Below are positions 1 to 7,975 of a stretch of DNA of 34,552 bases, in pieces; within the stretch, counting starts at the first letter, position 1, and every line of letters starts with the position of its first letter. Below the pieces are notes generated by a model. It saw nothing but the letters and a program-made list of their open reading frames with translations, had not been told where the DNA came from and searched no databases. The position numbers and the translations under genes are program-made. The DNA comes from UMGS1225 sp034086705. GTDB lineage: Bacteria; Bacillota; Clostridia; Oscillospirales; CAG-272. The DNA is taken from the NCBI GenBank assembly GCA_034086705.1, contig JAXDZV010000035.1:1-34552 (forward strand), read 5' to 3'.

Positions 1-2627
1 AGCTCGGTTTCGCCCTTGGGTGTCACTTTTCCAACCAGAATGTCGCCCGCATGGACCTCTGTGCCTTTGCGTACAATACCCTCTGCATTCAGATCTTTCA
101 GTGCATCATCGCCCACATTCGGAATTTCCCGGGTAATCTCCTCCGGCCCGAGTTTGGTATCGCGTGATTCATGTGAATATTCTTCAATATGGATGGAGGT
201 ATACACATCGTCACGTACCAGGCGTTCATTGATTAAAACGGCATCCTCGTAGTTATAACCCTCCCAGGTCATAAATCCAATCAACGCGTTCTTCCCCAGC
301 GCAATTTCTCCTTGGCTGGTTGCAGGACCGTCTGCAATAACCTGCCCCTTGACAACCCGATCTCCCTGTGAAACGATCGGCCGTTGGTTGACACAGGTTC
401 CCTGGTTGGACCGTTTAAATTTAATCAAATGATATACGGTCTTCTGTCCATTATCCGCACGTACGGTAATCTCATCAGCGCTAACCTGCTCAACGCATCC
501 GTTTTCCTTCGCCAGCACGACAACGCCGGAATCTACTGCGGCCTTATATTCCATACCGGTTCCGACAATCGGCGAATCCGTAACCATTAGTGGCACCGCC
601 TGCTTTTGCATGTTAGAGCCCATCAGCGCACGGGTATTGTCATCGTTTTCGAGAAACGGAATCATCGAGGTTGCCACAGAAACAACCATACGTGGGGAAA
701 CATCGATATAATCAACACAAGAAGCGTCCGTCTCTAAAATATCCTGCCGATGCCGCGCCACAACACGCCGACTGATGAAACGATTGTTTTCATCCAACGG
801 CTCGTTTGCGCGAGCAATGACATAATTGTCCTCTTCATCCGCCGTCATATACTCAATGATATCAGTTACCTGCCCGGTCGCTTTGTCAACCTTACGGTAC
901 GGAGCCTCGATAAAACCATATTCACTGATTCGTGCAAATGTTGCTAGTGAAGAAATCAAACCGATGTTCGGACCTTCCGGCGTCTCAATCGGACACATTC
1001 TGCCGTAATGCGTATAGTGTACATCACGTACTTCAAAGGATGCACGATCTCGAGACAAACCACCAGGGCCCAATGCAGACAAACGGCGCTTATGCGTTAG
1101 CTCTGCCAGCGGGTTTGCCTGATCCATAAATTGAGACAGCGGAGAAGAACCAAAAAATTCGCGTATCGCCGTCACCACCGGACGGATATTGATCAAAGTT
1201 TGCGGCGTCAACACCTCAGTGTCACTGGTTGTCATGCGCTCGCGCACAATCTTATCCATTCTGGAAAATCCGATGCGCATCTGGTTTTGCAACAATTCCC
1301 CTACGGAACGCAGCCGACGGTTCCCCAAATGGTCGATATCATCCTGCTGCCCAACATCATGTGTCAGGCAAATCATATAGTTGATGGAAGCGAAAATATC
1401 ATCTTTGGTGATATGCTTTGGCGAAAGCTCCGCCTCGCAACGGCGACACTCTGTCAAAATCGCCTCTCGGTCTCCGTCACATGCCTCAAGAATTTCCAAG
1501 AATTTCGATAGCTTGACCTTGCCTTTAATACCCGCTTCACTCAAATCATAACCGAGAACCGCAGTAGGATCTACACAACCATTGGAAAACACTTTCAGCT
1601 CTCTGTCTTCATCTAAGCGCAAGTATACTTCATTCACACCGGCACGCTCGATCTGCATCGCTTGCTCACGTGTCAATTCCGTGCCGGCTTCCATTACGAT
1701 TTCGCCCGTGATTGGACTAATTACCGGGCGGGAAAGCACATGCCCCGCAATTCGGTTCCCCAAAGCCAACTTTTTATTGTATTTGTACCGACCGACACTT
1801 GCAAGATCATAGCGCTTTGGGTCAAAGAACAGATTGTTGATCAAAATCTGTGCAGACTCCACAAGCGGAGGCTCGCCCGGACGTAATTTGCGAAAAATCT
1901 CGCGCAACGCCTCATCCGCGGGTGTCGAATTGTTTTTATCCGCTTCCTGCTGCATCATGTCCTTTTCAGCAGTATTGATCAGCATCGGGTCATCGCCGAA
2001 ATACATTTTCATTTGAGCGACTGTCTCAATGCCCAACGCACGGACAAGCACCGTCACAGGGATCTTTCTGTTTTTGTCAATTCGGACATACAGAATGTCA
2101 TTTGCATCTGTTTCATATTCAAGCCATGCCCCGCGATAGGGAATCACCGTTGCCGCGTACAAACGCTTCCCTGTTTTATCGATGCTGGATTCGTAATAAA
2201 TCCCAGGAGAGCGAACAATTTGGGAGACGATAACACGTTCTGCACCGTTGATAATAAAGGTGCCGTTTTCCGTCATCAAGGGAAAATCGCCCATAAAAAT
2301 TTCCTGCTCTTTTACCTCTCCGGTAGAACGGTTGGTCAAGCGCACCCGAACCCGCAGCGGTGCCGCGTAGTTTACATCACGCTCTTTGCATTCTTCCACA
2401 GGATATTTCGGTGTCTGATCGATCGTATAATCCACAAATTCAATGACAAGGTTGCCAGAATAATCGACAATCGGAGAAACGTCGTGCAATACCTCCATCA
2501 AACCCTCTTGTACAAAGGAACGATACGACTCCTTTTGCACCTCGATTAGATTCGGCATTTCAATCGCTTCGTAGATTTTTGAGAAGCTCATTCTGATATT
2601 TGCACCAAGCTTCTGGGGTTTGACCAT
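1..2627 (-). CDS. rpoB: DNA-directed RNA polymerase subunit beta (partial, 3' end off window)
   Basis: Beta subunit of the core RNA polymerase, forming one side of the active-site cleft. About 875 residues are present; the C-terminal third continues beyond position 1. The start ATG at 2627 (protein begins MVKPQKLGAN) follows a good ribosome binding site (AAGGAG). The rifampicin-binding region is plain near 1020-1150, with motifs SPLSQFMDQ, ELTHKRRLSALGPGG and RMCPIETPEGPNIGL; the residues usually changed in rifampicin resistance (Asp in FMDQ, His in THKRR, Ser in LSALG) are wild type. The gene has its own promoter and faces away from a spore germination gene, so rplL is not directly upstream. 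rpoC presumably follows outside the window. Confidence 0.98.
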   Translation of the reverse strand, partial: MVKPQKLGANIRMSFSKIYEAIEMPNLIEVQKESYRSFVQEGLMEVLHDVSPIVDYSGNLVIEFVDYTIDQTPKYPVEECKERDVNYAAPLRVRVRLTNRSTGEVKEQEIFMGDFPLMTENGTFIINGAERVIVSQIVRSPGIYYESSIDKTGKRLYAATVIPYRGAWLEYETDANDILYVRIDKNRKIPVTVLVRALGIETVAQMKMYFGDDPMLINTAEKDMMQQEADKNNSTPADEALREIFRKLRPGEPPLVESAQILINNLFFDPKRYDLASVGRYKYNKKLALGNRIAGHVLSRPVISPITGEIVMEAGTELTREQAMQIERAGVNEVYLRLDEDRELKVFSNGCVDPTAVLGYDLSEAGIKGKVKLSKFLEILEACDGDREAILTECRRCEAELSPKHITKDDIFASINYMICLTHDVGQQDDIDHLGNRRLRSVGELLQNQMRIGFSRMDKIVRERMTTSDTEVLTPQTLINIRPVVTAIREFFGSSPLSQFMDQANPLAELTHKRRLSALGPGGLSRDRASFEVRDVHYTHYGRMCPIETPEGPNIGLISSLATFARISEYGFIEAPYRKVDKATGQVTDIIEYMTADEEDNYVIARANEPLDENNRFISRRVVARHRQDILETDASCVDYIDVSPRMVVSVATSMIPFLENDDNTRALMGSNMQKQAVPLMVTDSPIVGTGMEYKAAVDSGVVVLAKENGCVEQVSADEITVRADNGQKTVYHLIKFKRSNQGTCVNQRPIVSQGDRVVKGQVIADGPATSQGEIALGKNALIGFMTWEGYNYEDAVLINERLVRDDVYTSIHIEEYSHESRDTKLGPEEITREIPNVGDDALKDLNAEGIVRKGTEVHAGDILVGKVTPKGETE

Positions 2628-2779
2628 GAATCTATCACTCCTTCTCATCCCGACCGCCGTCCCCGCCAGTCTTATACAAAATGACGCCACATTCTGCGCC
2701 TTTTTTCACCCGCTGCCACAGCTATCGGCCCCGCATGGGCAAAAAAGCCGATACTAAAGCAATTATAATACAGTGTATT

Positions 2780-2808
2780 ATTTTAACACTGAAAACCGTG
2801 CGTGTCAA
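2780..2808 (-). promoter_or_regulatory. Promoter of rpoB
   Basis: On the minus strand a perfect -35 box TTGACA (2808-2803) and a -10 box TAAAAT (2785-2780) are separated by 17 bases, matching vegetative sigma-A promoters. The predicted leader before the rpoB start is about 145 nt and includes a hairpin with arms TATCGGC/GCCGATA (2723-2753), which has no T-run and so does not look like a terminator. Confidence 0.8.
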
Positions 2809-2897
2809 GCAATTTTTAGAAAAAAAGAACAGAGGTTTTGTATTTTTTTGAAGTTTCAGGGAAAAGTAAAAAAAAGACCGCGCCGGAGGACAAAAAT

Positions 2898-4301
2898 ATG
2901 TCAAACAGATCCGCCCCCGCACCCCCTTGCCTTGCAGAGCGTTTCACAAAAAGATATTTATACACAAACAGCAGCGATGTTGTCACGCGCTCCCTACAAA
3001 TCGGTACGCATAGCGCCATGTTGTATTTCATCGACGGCTTGTGCGCAGACACCGTTCTTGAACGAGTCATTCACGCGTTGCAGATTGTTGCACCCCAATC
3101 CACACTGAATACCCGAGATCTGTTGTACACAATTGTCTCCTATGGTGAATGCTCCATATCTGAAGACCTCGAAGAAATCTTCACACAGTTCTCCACCGGG
3201 GCCGCTGTTTTGTTTTACGACGCAAAAGAAGCCATTCTCATCAAGGCTCGCAGCGTCCCTACGCGCGGCACAGAAGAGCCTCAAAATGATCGCGTTCTGC
3301 GTGGTGCCCGAATCGGATTTGTAGAAACGCTGGTCAAGAATACGGCTCTGCTACGCCGCCACATTCGCAGTGCAGATTTCAAAGTGCAAACCATATTTGT
3401 CGGCCAAACCACCAAGACACAAATTGCCGTATGCTATATGGAAAACCGCGCATCGCCGCAAACCATAGAAAAAATTCTAAGCCGATTACAGAATACGAAG
3501 ACTGATTCTGTTTCTTTGGGAGCGCAAAGCGTTGCAGAAGTCTTGATTACCAAAAGCTGGTGGAACCCTTTCCCCAAATTTCGCTTTACAGAACGTCCGG
3601 ATACAGCTGCCGCTTCCATTTTGGAAGGCAGCATCGTCCTTTTGACAGACAACTCTCCGCAGGCAATCATGCTGCCGGTATCTATTCTCGACTTTCTGCA
3701 GCAAACCGAAGATTATTATATGCCACCATTGGTCGGGACTTACTTGAAAATCATACGATTTCTCACCTATCTTGTCGGTATGTATCTGACGCCGTTGTGG
3801 TATTTTTTTGACACACACCCAACGCTTGTCCCCCAGGCTCTCTCTTTTTTGGTCGCTCACCAAACACCGGCCATTCCCGTTTTAGCACAGCTTTTGATCA
3901 TCGAATTCGCCATTGACGGTCTTCGGCTGGCTTCTTTAAATACACCTGATCCGCTTGCAAATTCGCTCAGTGTGGTAGGAGGATTGATTTTAGGAGATAT
4001 TGCGGTAGAGGTTGGCTGGTTTTTGCCGCAAACTGTCCTGTACGCAGCAATTGTTGCAATTGCCAATTTCATTCAACAAAGCTTTGAACTGGGATATGCA
4101 ACAAAATTTTCAAGAATATTTATGCTGTGCATGTGTGCTCTGTTTGGTGCATGGGGATTACTCGGTGCCAATGTGTTTCTGCTTTTACTGCTCTTATGTA
4201 ACCGCACCGTTGACGGGACCAAACGGTATTTTTGGCCGCTGATCCCCTTCAACGGGCGTGCTCTGCTACACCTTTTGATTCGACAGAAAAAACACGATTG
4301 A
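2898..4301 (+). CDS. spoVAF: GerA-family spore germination protein, SpoVAF-like
   Basis: Membrane protein of the GerA/SpoVAF family, expected in the spore inner membrane, where relatives are germinant receptor A subunits or, for SpoVAF, a channel-associated partner. The 467 residues match the family length. A soluble N-terminal half carries the hallmark DRVLRGARIGFVE followed by NTALLRRHIRS. The C-terminal half has several membrane segments and the SpoVAF/GerAA motif VVGGLILGDIAVEVGWF. The start at 2898 is preferred because GGAGG lies 8 bases upstream; an in-frame ATG at 2838 lacks a ribosome site. It stands alone: no spoVAA-VAE or gerB/gerC partner is visible. The stop is immediately adjacent to the stop of the convergent gene. 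Family assignment is firm; SpoVAF versus a receptor subunit is inference. Confidence 0.88.
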   Translation: MSNRSAPAPPCLAERFTKRYLYTNSSDVVTRSLQIGTHSAMLYFIDGLCADTVLERVIHALQIVAPQSTLNTRDLLYTIVSYGECSISEDLEEIFTQFSTGAAVLFYDAKEAILIKARSVPTRGTEEPQNDRVLRGARIGFVETLVKNTALLRRHIRSADFKVQTIFVGQTTKTQIAVCYMENRASPQTIEKILSRLQNTKTDSVSLGAQSVAEVLITKSWWNPFPKFRFTERPDTAAASILEGSIVLLTDNSPQAIMLPVSILDFLQQTEDYYMPPLVGTYLKIIRFLTYLVGMYLTPLWYFFDTHPTLVPQALSFLVAHQTPAIPVLAQLLIIEFAIDGLRLASLNTPDPLANSLSVVGGLILGDIAVEVGWFLPQTVLYAAIVAIANFIQQSFELGYATKFSRIFMLCMCALFGAWGLLGANVFLLLLLLCNRTVDGTKRYFWPLIPFNGRALLHLLIRQKKHD

Positions 4302-5450
4302 CTACTCCGCGCTGATATTCTTTAAAATTTCTCCAAATCGTTCTAGTTCCCATTCGGCAGTAAAAATCCCTGCGCTGACACGAACACCGCCGACGGATTC
4401 GCTACCAAGGCCTTGATGTGCAAGCGGGGCGCAATGCAGGCCGGCTCGCACACAAACGCCCGCCTCATCCAGTCTCTGCGCTGTTTGCTCCGGCAGCTGC
4501 CCTTCTACCGCGAACAATGCTGTGCCAAGGCATCTTTGCTGTGGCAAATATAAATGCACATGTGGCACTGTTTGCAATATTTCCTGCAACATCGCACCGA
4601 TTCGCTTGTGTTGTGCAAATACCGCTGACATCCCCATGCCCTGCAGAATCGAAATGCCGCAAAGCAGCCCCGCAACAGCCGGCACGCATAATGTTCCCGC
4701 CTCAAGCCGTTCAGGCAAATCTGGTGGCATCTGCGGATCTTTAGAAAACACGCCGGATCCTCCGTAAAACAGAGGCTCTGGAATCGGTGCACCCGGGCCA
4801 ATCAGCAAAAGGCCGCTACCTTGCGGACCGTATAGGCCTTTGTGCCCGGCACAGCATAAATAATCAATATGATCCTGCTCCATGTGAATTGGCAGCACAC
4901 CGGCACTCTGCGATGCATCCACCAAAAGCAAAATTCCCCTTTTGTGACACAGCATACCGATTTGCTTCAACGGTTCCTGTGCAGCACATAAATTGGAAAG
5001 ATGCGTTACCGCCAGCAGCTTTGTTTGTGGTGTCATGCGTTTTTCAATTTCAGACAAAATTTCCGCATCGGAAAGCAGCCTTCCCTGTTTCAAAACCGGA
5101 TATACCTGTGCCCGCACACCGCAACGTTCCATATACAAAATAGGGCGCCGCACAGAATTATGAGATAATCCGGAATAAAGAACTGAATCGCCCGGATGCA
5201 AAACACCGCATAAAACTAAATTTAATGCATGCGTAGCATTGAATGTGAATATAACGTTCTCTTGTTTTGACAGTCCAAAAAAAGACGCCGCTGCGCAGCG
5301 GCAGCGATACACCAGTTCTGCCGCAGCCATCGAGAGTGCATGCCCGCCTCTGCCCGGGTTACCGCAGCTTTTGCGCATACATGCCGACACCGCCTGTATA
5401 ACCATAGGCGGTTTGGGAAAGGTTGTTGCCGCATTATCAAGATATATCAT
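4302..5450 (-). CDS. Cysteine desulfurase-like class V aminotransferase
   Basis: PLP-dependent fold-type I enzyme of the NifS/Csd branch, resembling the subfamily often found beside DUF3343 and selenium genes. Visible features are the N-terminal YLDNAATTFPKPP, the cofactor Asp/Gln stretch LLVDASQSAG, the Schiff-base Lys at about residue 204 in AGHKGLYGPQGSG, and a conserved Cys at about residue 340 in RAGLHCAPLAH that would hold persulfide or selenide. Length is 382 aa. The start at 5450 follows GGGAGAGG; an in-frame ATG 15 nt upstream has a poorer site. Its start lies just after the stop of the DUF3343 gene, so the two are probably co-translated. Substrate (cysteine or selenocysteine) cannot be decided from sequence. 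No selD or yedF is visible. Confidence 0.9.
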   Translation of the reverse strand: MIYLDNAATTFPKPPMVIQAVSACMRKSCGNPGRGGHALSMAAAELVYRCRCAAASFFGLSKQENVIFTFNATHALNLVLCGVLHPGDSVLYSGLSHNSVRRPILYMERCGVRAQVYPVLKQGRLLSDAEILSEIEKRMTPQTKLLAVTHLSNLCAAQEPLKQIGMLCHKRGILLLVDASQSAGVLPIHMEQDHIDYLCCAGHKGLYGPQGSGLLLIGPGAPIPEPLFYGGSGVFSKDPQMPPDLPERLEAGTLCVPAVAGLLCGISILQGMGMSAVFAQHKRIGAMLQEILQTVPHVHLYLPQQRCLGTALFAVEGQLPEQTAQRLDEAGVCVRAGLHCAPLAHQGLGSESVGGVRVSAGIFTAEWELERFGEILKNISAE

Positions 5451-5451
5451 C

Positions 5452-5703
5452 TCATCCTCTCCCATTGTGCCGCTTCATCTGCATTTGTGAAATTTCGCTG
5501 TAGCGAATTTTCTCCCGCCGCAGCAATGCCGCGATCTGTCCAGCTTCCCGTTCCGACGTAAAGCTTACACCGTAAGCACAGCCTTTTTCCGTCATGTTTG
5601 GTAGAAGACGGGTGATGCGTGCACGAACACCGATATTCTGCAAGGCATCCCGTGCATGCGAGGCCGCTGTCACGGAGGAGAGAGCGATTGTATATTCCGT
5701 CAT
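5452..5703 (-). CDS. DUF3343 protein, putative Se/S carrier-like
   Basis: Small protein of 83 aa matching the DUF3343 family, proposed to carry sulfur or selenium for a partner desulfurase. The fold-typical opening TEYTIALSSVTAASHA and the conserved cysteine in EKGCAYGVSF (about residue 44) are visible. The start at 5703 is chosen because AAGGAAGGGGG sits just upstream; an in-frame ATG nine codons earlier has no such site. Its stop (5454-5452) precedes the start of the cysteine desulfurase-like gene by one base, so the pair forms a translationally coupled unit. Family assignment is sound; the carrier role is family inference. Confidence 0.82.
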   Translation of the reverse strand: MTEYTIALSSVTAASHARDALQNIGVRARITRLLPNMTEKGCAYGVSFTSEREAGQIAALLRREKIRYSEISQMQMKRHNGRG

Positions 5704-5737
5704 GCTCTGCCCCCTTCCTTTCAAAGGCAAACCGTTA

Positions 5738-5781
5738 CAAAAAAGTATGGCCGCCTGCTTCCAGTGTATGTGCAGGCGGAC
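5738..5781 (-). terminator. Rho-independent terminator after divIC
   Basis: On the minus strand the stem arms CCGCCTGC (5779-5772) and GCAGGCGG (5758-5751) flank a 13-nt loop and are followed after a few bases by a run of six T (5744-5739). It lies between divIC and the DUF3343 gene, so the downstream pair depends on readthrough or on a promoter not seen here. Confidence 0.75.
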
Positions 5782-5796
5782 CGTTGGGTGCCGTGG

Positions 5797-5844
5797 TTCA
5801 ATTTGCTACATCGTTATAAATTCAATTTGATATATCGTTGTAAT
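5797..5844. repeat. 24-bp imperfect tandem repeat at the divIC stop
   Basis: Two adjacent 24-base units, 5797-5820 and 5821-5844, agree at 20 of 24 positions. The second unit encodes the last residues and stop of divIC and the first lies just past the stop. It looks like a local duplication of the gene tail. Confidence 0.75.
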
Positions 5845-6181
5845 ATATAATCTCGTCCCGAAAACAATATCCAAGCTTTTCGCGTGCCACACGAATTCGG
5901 TAAGCGTCATCAAACGGCGTCAACATATCCGCCTGCAATTCTTCTACTTTATTTTCATATTGTGCGATTTGTTTGGTCAAGGCAGCTTCTTCTTCCTTAA
6001 GCATCGCAACCTGAGACTGCATATTAAACACAGACACAAGCACAAAAATGCCAAACACAATCAGCGCAATTTTCACAAATAAATTGCCGTGCAAACGTCT
6101 GGTTTGCGACATGCGTTTTTTCTGCGTATGAAAACGCTTCGAACTCTTCCCCTCAGATGGGCTTTTTTGCGTCGTTGCCAA
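5822..6181 (-). CDS. divIC: Septum formation initiator, DivIC/FtsB family
   Basis: Bitopic cell-division protein of 119 aa that acts with FtsL and DivIB at the septum. The layout is typical: a basic cytoplasmic N-terminus (residues 1-34), one membrane segment (about 36-53), a coiled coil (about 54-86, rich in Glu/Lys/Gln), and a short extracytoplasmic end with VAREKLGY and a DEIIYY motif. It is the last gene of the rqcP-yabP-yabQ-divIC string, the same order as yabO-yabP-yabQ-divIC in Bacillus, which supports DivIC over other short coiled-coil proteins. A terminator follows. Confidence 0.9.
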   Translation of the reverse strand: MATTQKSPSEGKSSKRFHTQKKRMSQTRRLHGNLFVKIALIVFGIFVLVSVFNMQSQVAMLKEEEAALTKQIAQYENKVEELQADMLTPFDDAYRIRVAREKLGYCFRDEIIYYNDISN

Positions 6182-6193
6182 ACTGCTCCCCTC

Positions 6194-6856
6194 CTATCGC
6201 TTTCTTTTACACTGCCGCATATCTACCAGTAAAAATCCCTCTGCCGCAAAGCGCTCAATCTGTATCTGCAGCCGCAAACTTTTGCGATGCATACAAACAC
6301 GCCGAATACCACGTGCAGCTTTGTCAGCGCCTCGCTGTATCCCCTTACCAAAACGATTTGTCACATACAAAATTCCTTTGCATACATAGTACAGTGTATG
6401 ATTGTAAAAAAGCAAAATCGCAAAGCGCACGAAAGCTGCCATCCACGTCATAAAACGCACTGTCAGCCGCCCTAAGGTTTCAAGATACAATACAAAACCG
6501 ATACCGCACAACAATAGCAAATACCAGCGAAAGACGCCGCTATTGCAGTCAAATTGCAATATAATAAAGGCAATCGATGCGAGCATGCAAAACAAAAAAT
6601 CCTCTGCAGCAAGCAAGATAATATTCCCCTTGCTTGGCATCCGCTCTGATTTATGATGCTTATTAGAAACAGTCAGCCGTCTTCGCTTTTCGCAAAGAAG
6701 CCTTTGTGTCCACTTGCCACCGGTGCGGTTTTTACCACCGCTGCGCCATATGCGAAAAGTACGAAACAAATCAAACAGCACCCCAAGCGCCACACCGAGC
6801 AAAATGAACGGCAACAATGTCGCAGGGCTGCCAACCACCGATGCATCCGGCCGCAT
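6194..6856 (-). CDS. yabQ: Spore cortex biosynthesis protein YabQ
   Basis: Integral membrane protein of the YabQ family, needed in Bacillus for spore cortex formation and located in the forespore outer membrane. Of 220 aa, membrane segments are seen near residues 10-30, 78-100, 110-126 and 134-155. The family signature appears as GVLFDLFRTFR near residue 25, AAEDFLF near 83, and SGVFRWYLLLLCGIGFVLY near 106. A basic loop at about 40-76 is longer than I expect for the family. The ATG at 6856 overlaps the yabP stop by one base (TGATG) and has no clear ribosome site, indicating translational coupling. Confidence 0.88.
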   Translation of the reverse strand: MRPDASVVGSPATLLPFILLGVALGVLFDLFRTFRIWRSGGKNRTGGKWTQRLLCEKRRRLTVSNKHHKSERMPSKGNIILLAAEDFLFCMLASIAFIILQFDCNSGVFRWYLLLLCGIGFVLYLETLGRLTVRFMTWMAAFVRFAILLFYNHTLYYVCKGILYVTNRFGKGIQRGADKAARGIRRVCMHRKSLRLQIQIERFAAEGFLLVDMRQCKRKR

Positions 6857-7149
6857 CAGCGAAAGAGACGTGCAAACAAGCCGCCGCTTTTCCGTTCGGA
6901 TGGTTGTGCGGCGTCTGTATATACCATAGCACTCACTACTCCATCCAGCGTCAGCGTTCCATTTTCCAGGGACAACGCGCTAATATGCAATCCCTCTCCC
7001 TCAATATAAAGCGCTCCTTGATGCAACAGCACCGTAACAGCGTCCTGCGCATAGTTTTCGATATCCGAAACACCGCTTAGGGTCAAATGCTTGCGATTTG
7101 TTAGCACAAGTTGCTGCGCCGACAGTTGTTTTCCTGCGTTCTCTTCCAT
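6856..7149 (-). CDS. yabP: Sporulation protein YabP
   Basis: YabP/YqfC-family sporulation protein, 97 aa. The family pattern is visible: an N-terminal NRKHLTLSGVSDIENYA, then LLHQGALYIEGEGLHI and LTLDGVVSAMVYTD. The start at 7149 is chosen because GGAGG lies 7 bases upstream; an in-frame ATG nine codons earlier lacks a site. It sits between rqcP and yabQ and overlaps yabQ by one base, the classic arrangement. In Bacillus the gene is mother-cell expressed; no sporulation promoter was identified here. Confidence 0.9.
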   Translation of the reverse strand: MEENAGKQLSAQQLVLTNRKHLTLSGVSDIENYAQDAVTVLLHQGALYIEGEGLHISALSLENGTLTLDGVVSAMVYTDAAQPSERKSGGLFARLFR

Positions 7150-7203
7150 ATGCTGCCTCCGTACATTTCTATCCATTCGATTGATATGCCGGGCAGCGCC
7201 GTT

Positions 7204-7446
7204 TCATTCTAATATTTCGTACAAAGCAGCCGCATCCGTTTTTTGCACGTGTGGAGAAATATCTTTCACACGCAAGCGAATCGTCCTTTGTCCAAGATTG
7301 ACCTCAATCACATCGCCGACTTTCACCTCATAGGAAGCCTTAGCCCGTTTGCCGTTTACGCTGACATGCTCTCCGTCACAGGCATCGTTTGCCAAGGTAC
7401 GGCGTTTAATAATCCTTGCTACTTTGAGATATTTATCCAAACGCAT
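7204..7446 (-). CDS. rqcP: S4-domain RNA-binding protein RqcP
   Basis: Heat-shock-15-like S4 protein of 80 aa. In Firmicutes RqcP binds stalled 50S subunits with RqcH and supports C-terminal alanine tailing in ribosome quality control. The S4 pattern is clear: MRLDKYLKVARIIKRRTLA at the N-terminus, then VSVNGKRAKASYEVKVGD and the beta strand VIEVNLG. AAGGGG precedes the ATG. It lies directly after the hup terminator and opens the yabP-yabQ-divIC string, the usual Firmicute neighbourhood. Confidence 0.93.
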   Translation of the reverse strand: MRLDKYLKVARIIKRRTLANDACDGEHVSVNGKRAKASYEVKVGDVIEVNLGQRTIRLRVKDISPHVQKTDAAALYEILE

Positions 7447-7472
7447 ATTCTTTTCCCCTTTTTCCCGCTGTG

Positions 7473-7516
7473 AAAAAGAAAGGGGGGCTGTCCTTGCACG
7501 GCAGCTCCCGCTTTCT
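7473..7516 (-). terminator. Terminator between hup and rqcP
   Basis: The minus strand carries a long imperfect stem formed by 7502-7515 and 7478-7490, with paired blocks GAAAG/CTTTC, GGG/CCC and GCTG/CAGC, then five T (7477-7473). It should end most hup transcripts while letting some readthrough reach rqcP. Confidence 0.75.
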
Positions 7517-7528
7517 GTACGAATTTTC

Positions 7529-7804
7529 TTATTTATTGACGGAATCTTTCAAAGCTTTGCCTGCGGTAAATGCAGGGTGCTTAGAAGCGGGGATCGTAAT
7601 TGCTTCATTTGTTTTGGGGTTACGGCCGACTCTCTCACCTCTCGCCTTCACCTCAAATGTTCCGAATCCAACCAACTGAACCTTCTCTCCGTCTGCAAGC
7701 GCCTTGCTGACAGCGCCCAAAAATGCGCCAACCGCAGCTTCCGCTTCCTTCTTTTTCATGCCGGTTTCTGCGGCAACAGCCTCAATAATCTGTGTCTTGT
7801 TCAT
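7529..7804 (-). CDS. hup: HU family DNA-binding protein
   Basis: Nucleoid-associated histone-like protein HU of 91 aa, which binds and bends DNA as a dimer. The full family pattern is present: NKTQIIEAVAAETGMKKKEA at the N-terminus, VQLVGFGTFEV in the middle, GRNPKTNEAI with the intercalating-proline arm region, and PAFTAGKALKDSV at the end. The ATG at 7804 is preferred over the in-frame GTG at 7813 because the AGAAGGG site then has normal spacing. It has its own promoter and terminator. Confidence 0.97.
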   Translation of the reverse strand: MNKTQIIEAVAAETGMKKKEAEAAVGAFLGAVSKALADGEKVQLVGFGTFEVKARGERVGRNPKTNEAITIPASKHPAFTAGKALKDSVNK

Positions 7805-7899
7805 TTGATTCACCCTTCTTTATTCTTTCGTTTTTCCGCCAGCGGGGTCACGCCTGCAGCCAAAAGACGCCAAACCAACCGCACAAACGTTCATCTTAG

Positions 7900-7928
7900 A
7901 TTATACCGTTTTTTGCAAGAAATAGCAA
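7900..7928 (-). promoter_or_regulatory. Promoter of hup
   Basis: On the minus strand a -35 box TTGCTA (7928-7923) and a perfect -10 box TATAAT (7905-7900) are 17 bases apart. The leader to the hup start would be about 90 nt. Confidence 0.7.
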
Positions 7929-7975
7929 GAGTTTTGCAGCTCTTTCCCTATTTTTTGTTAAAATTAACATTTTGT

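Noticed and set aside
2838..2897. Longer N-terminus for the spoVAF-like protein
   Set aside because: The upstream ATG has no ribosome site, while the ATG at 2898 has GGAGG at 8 bases.
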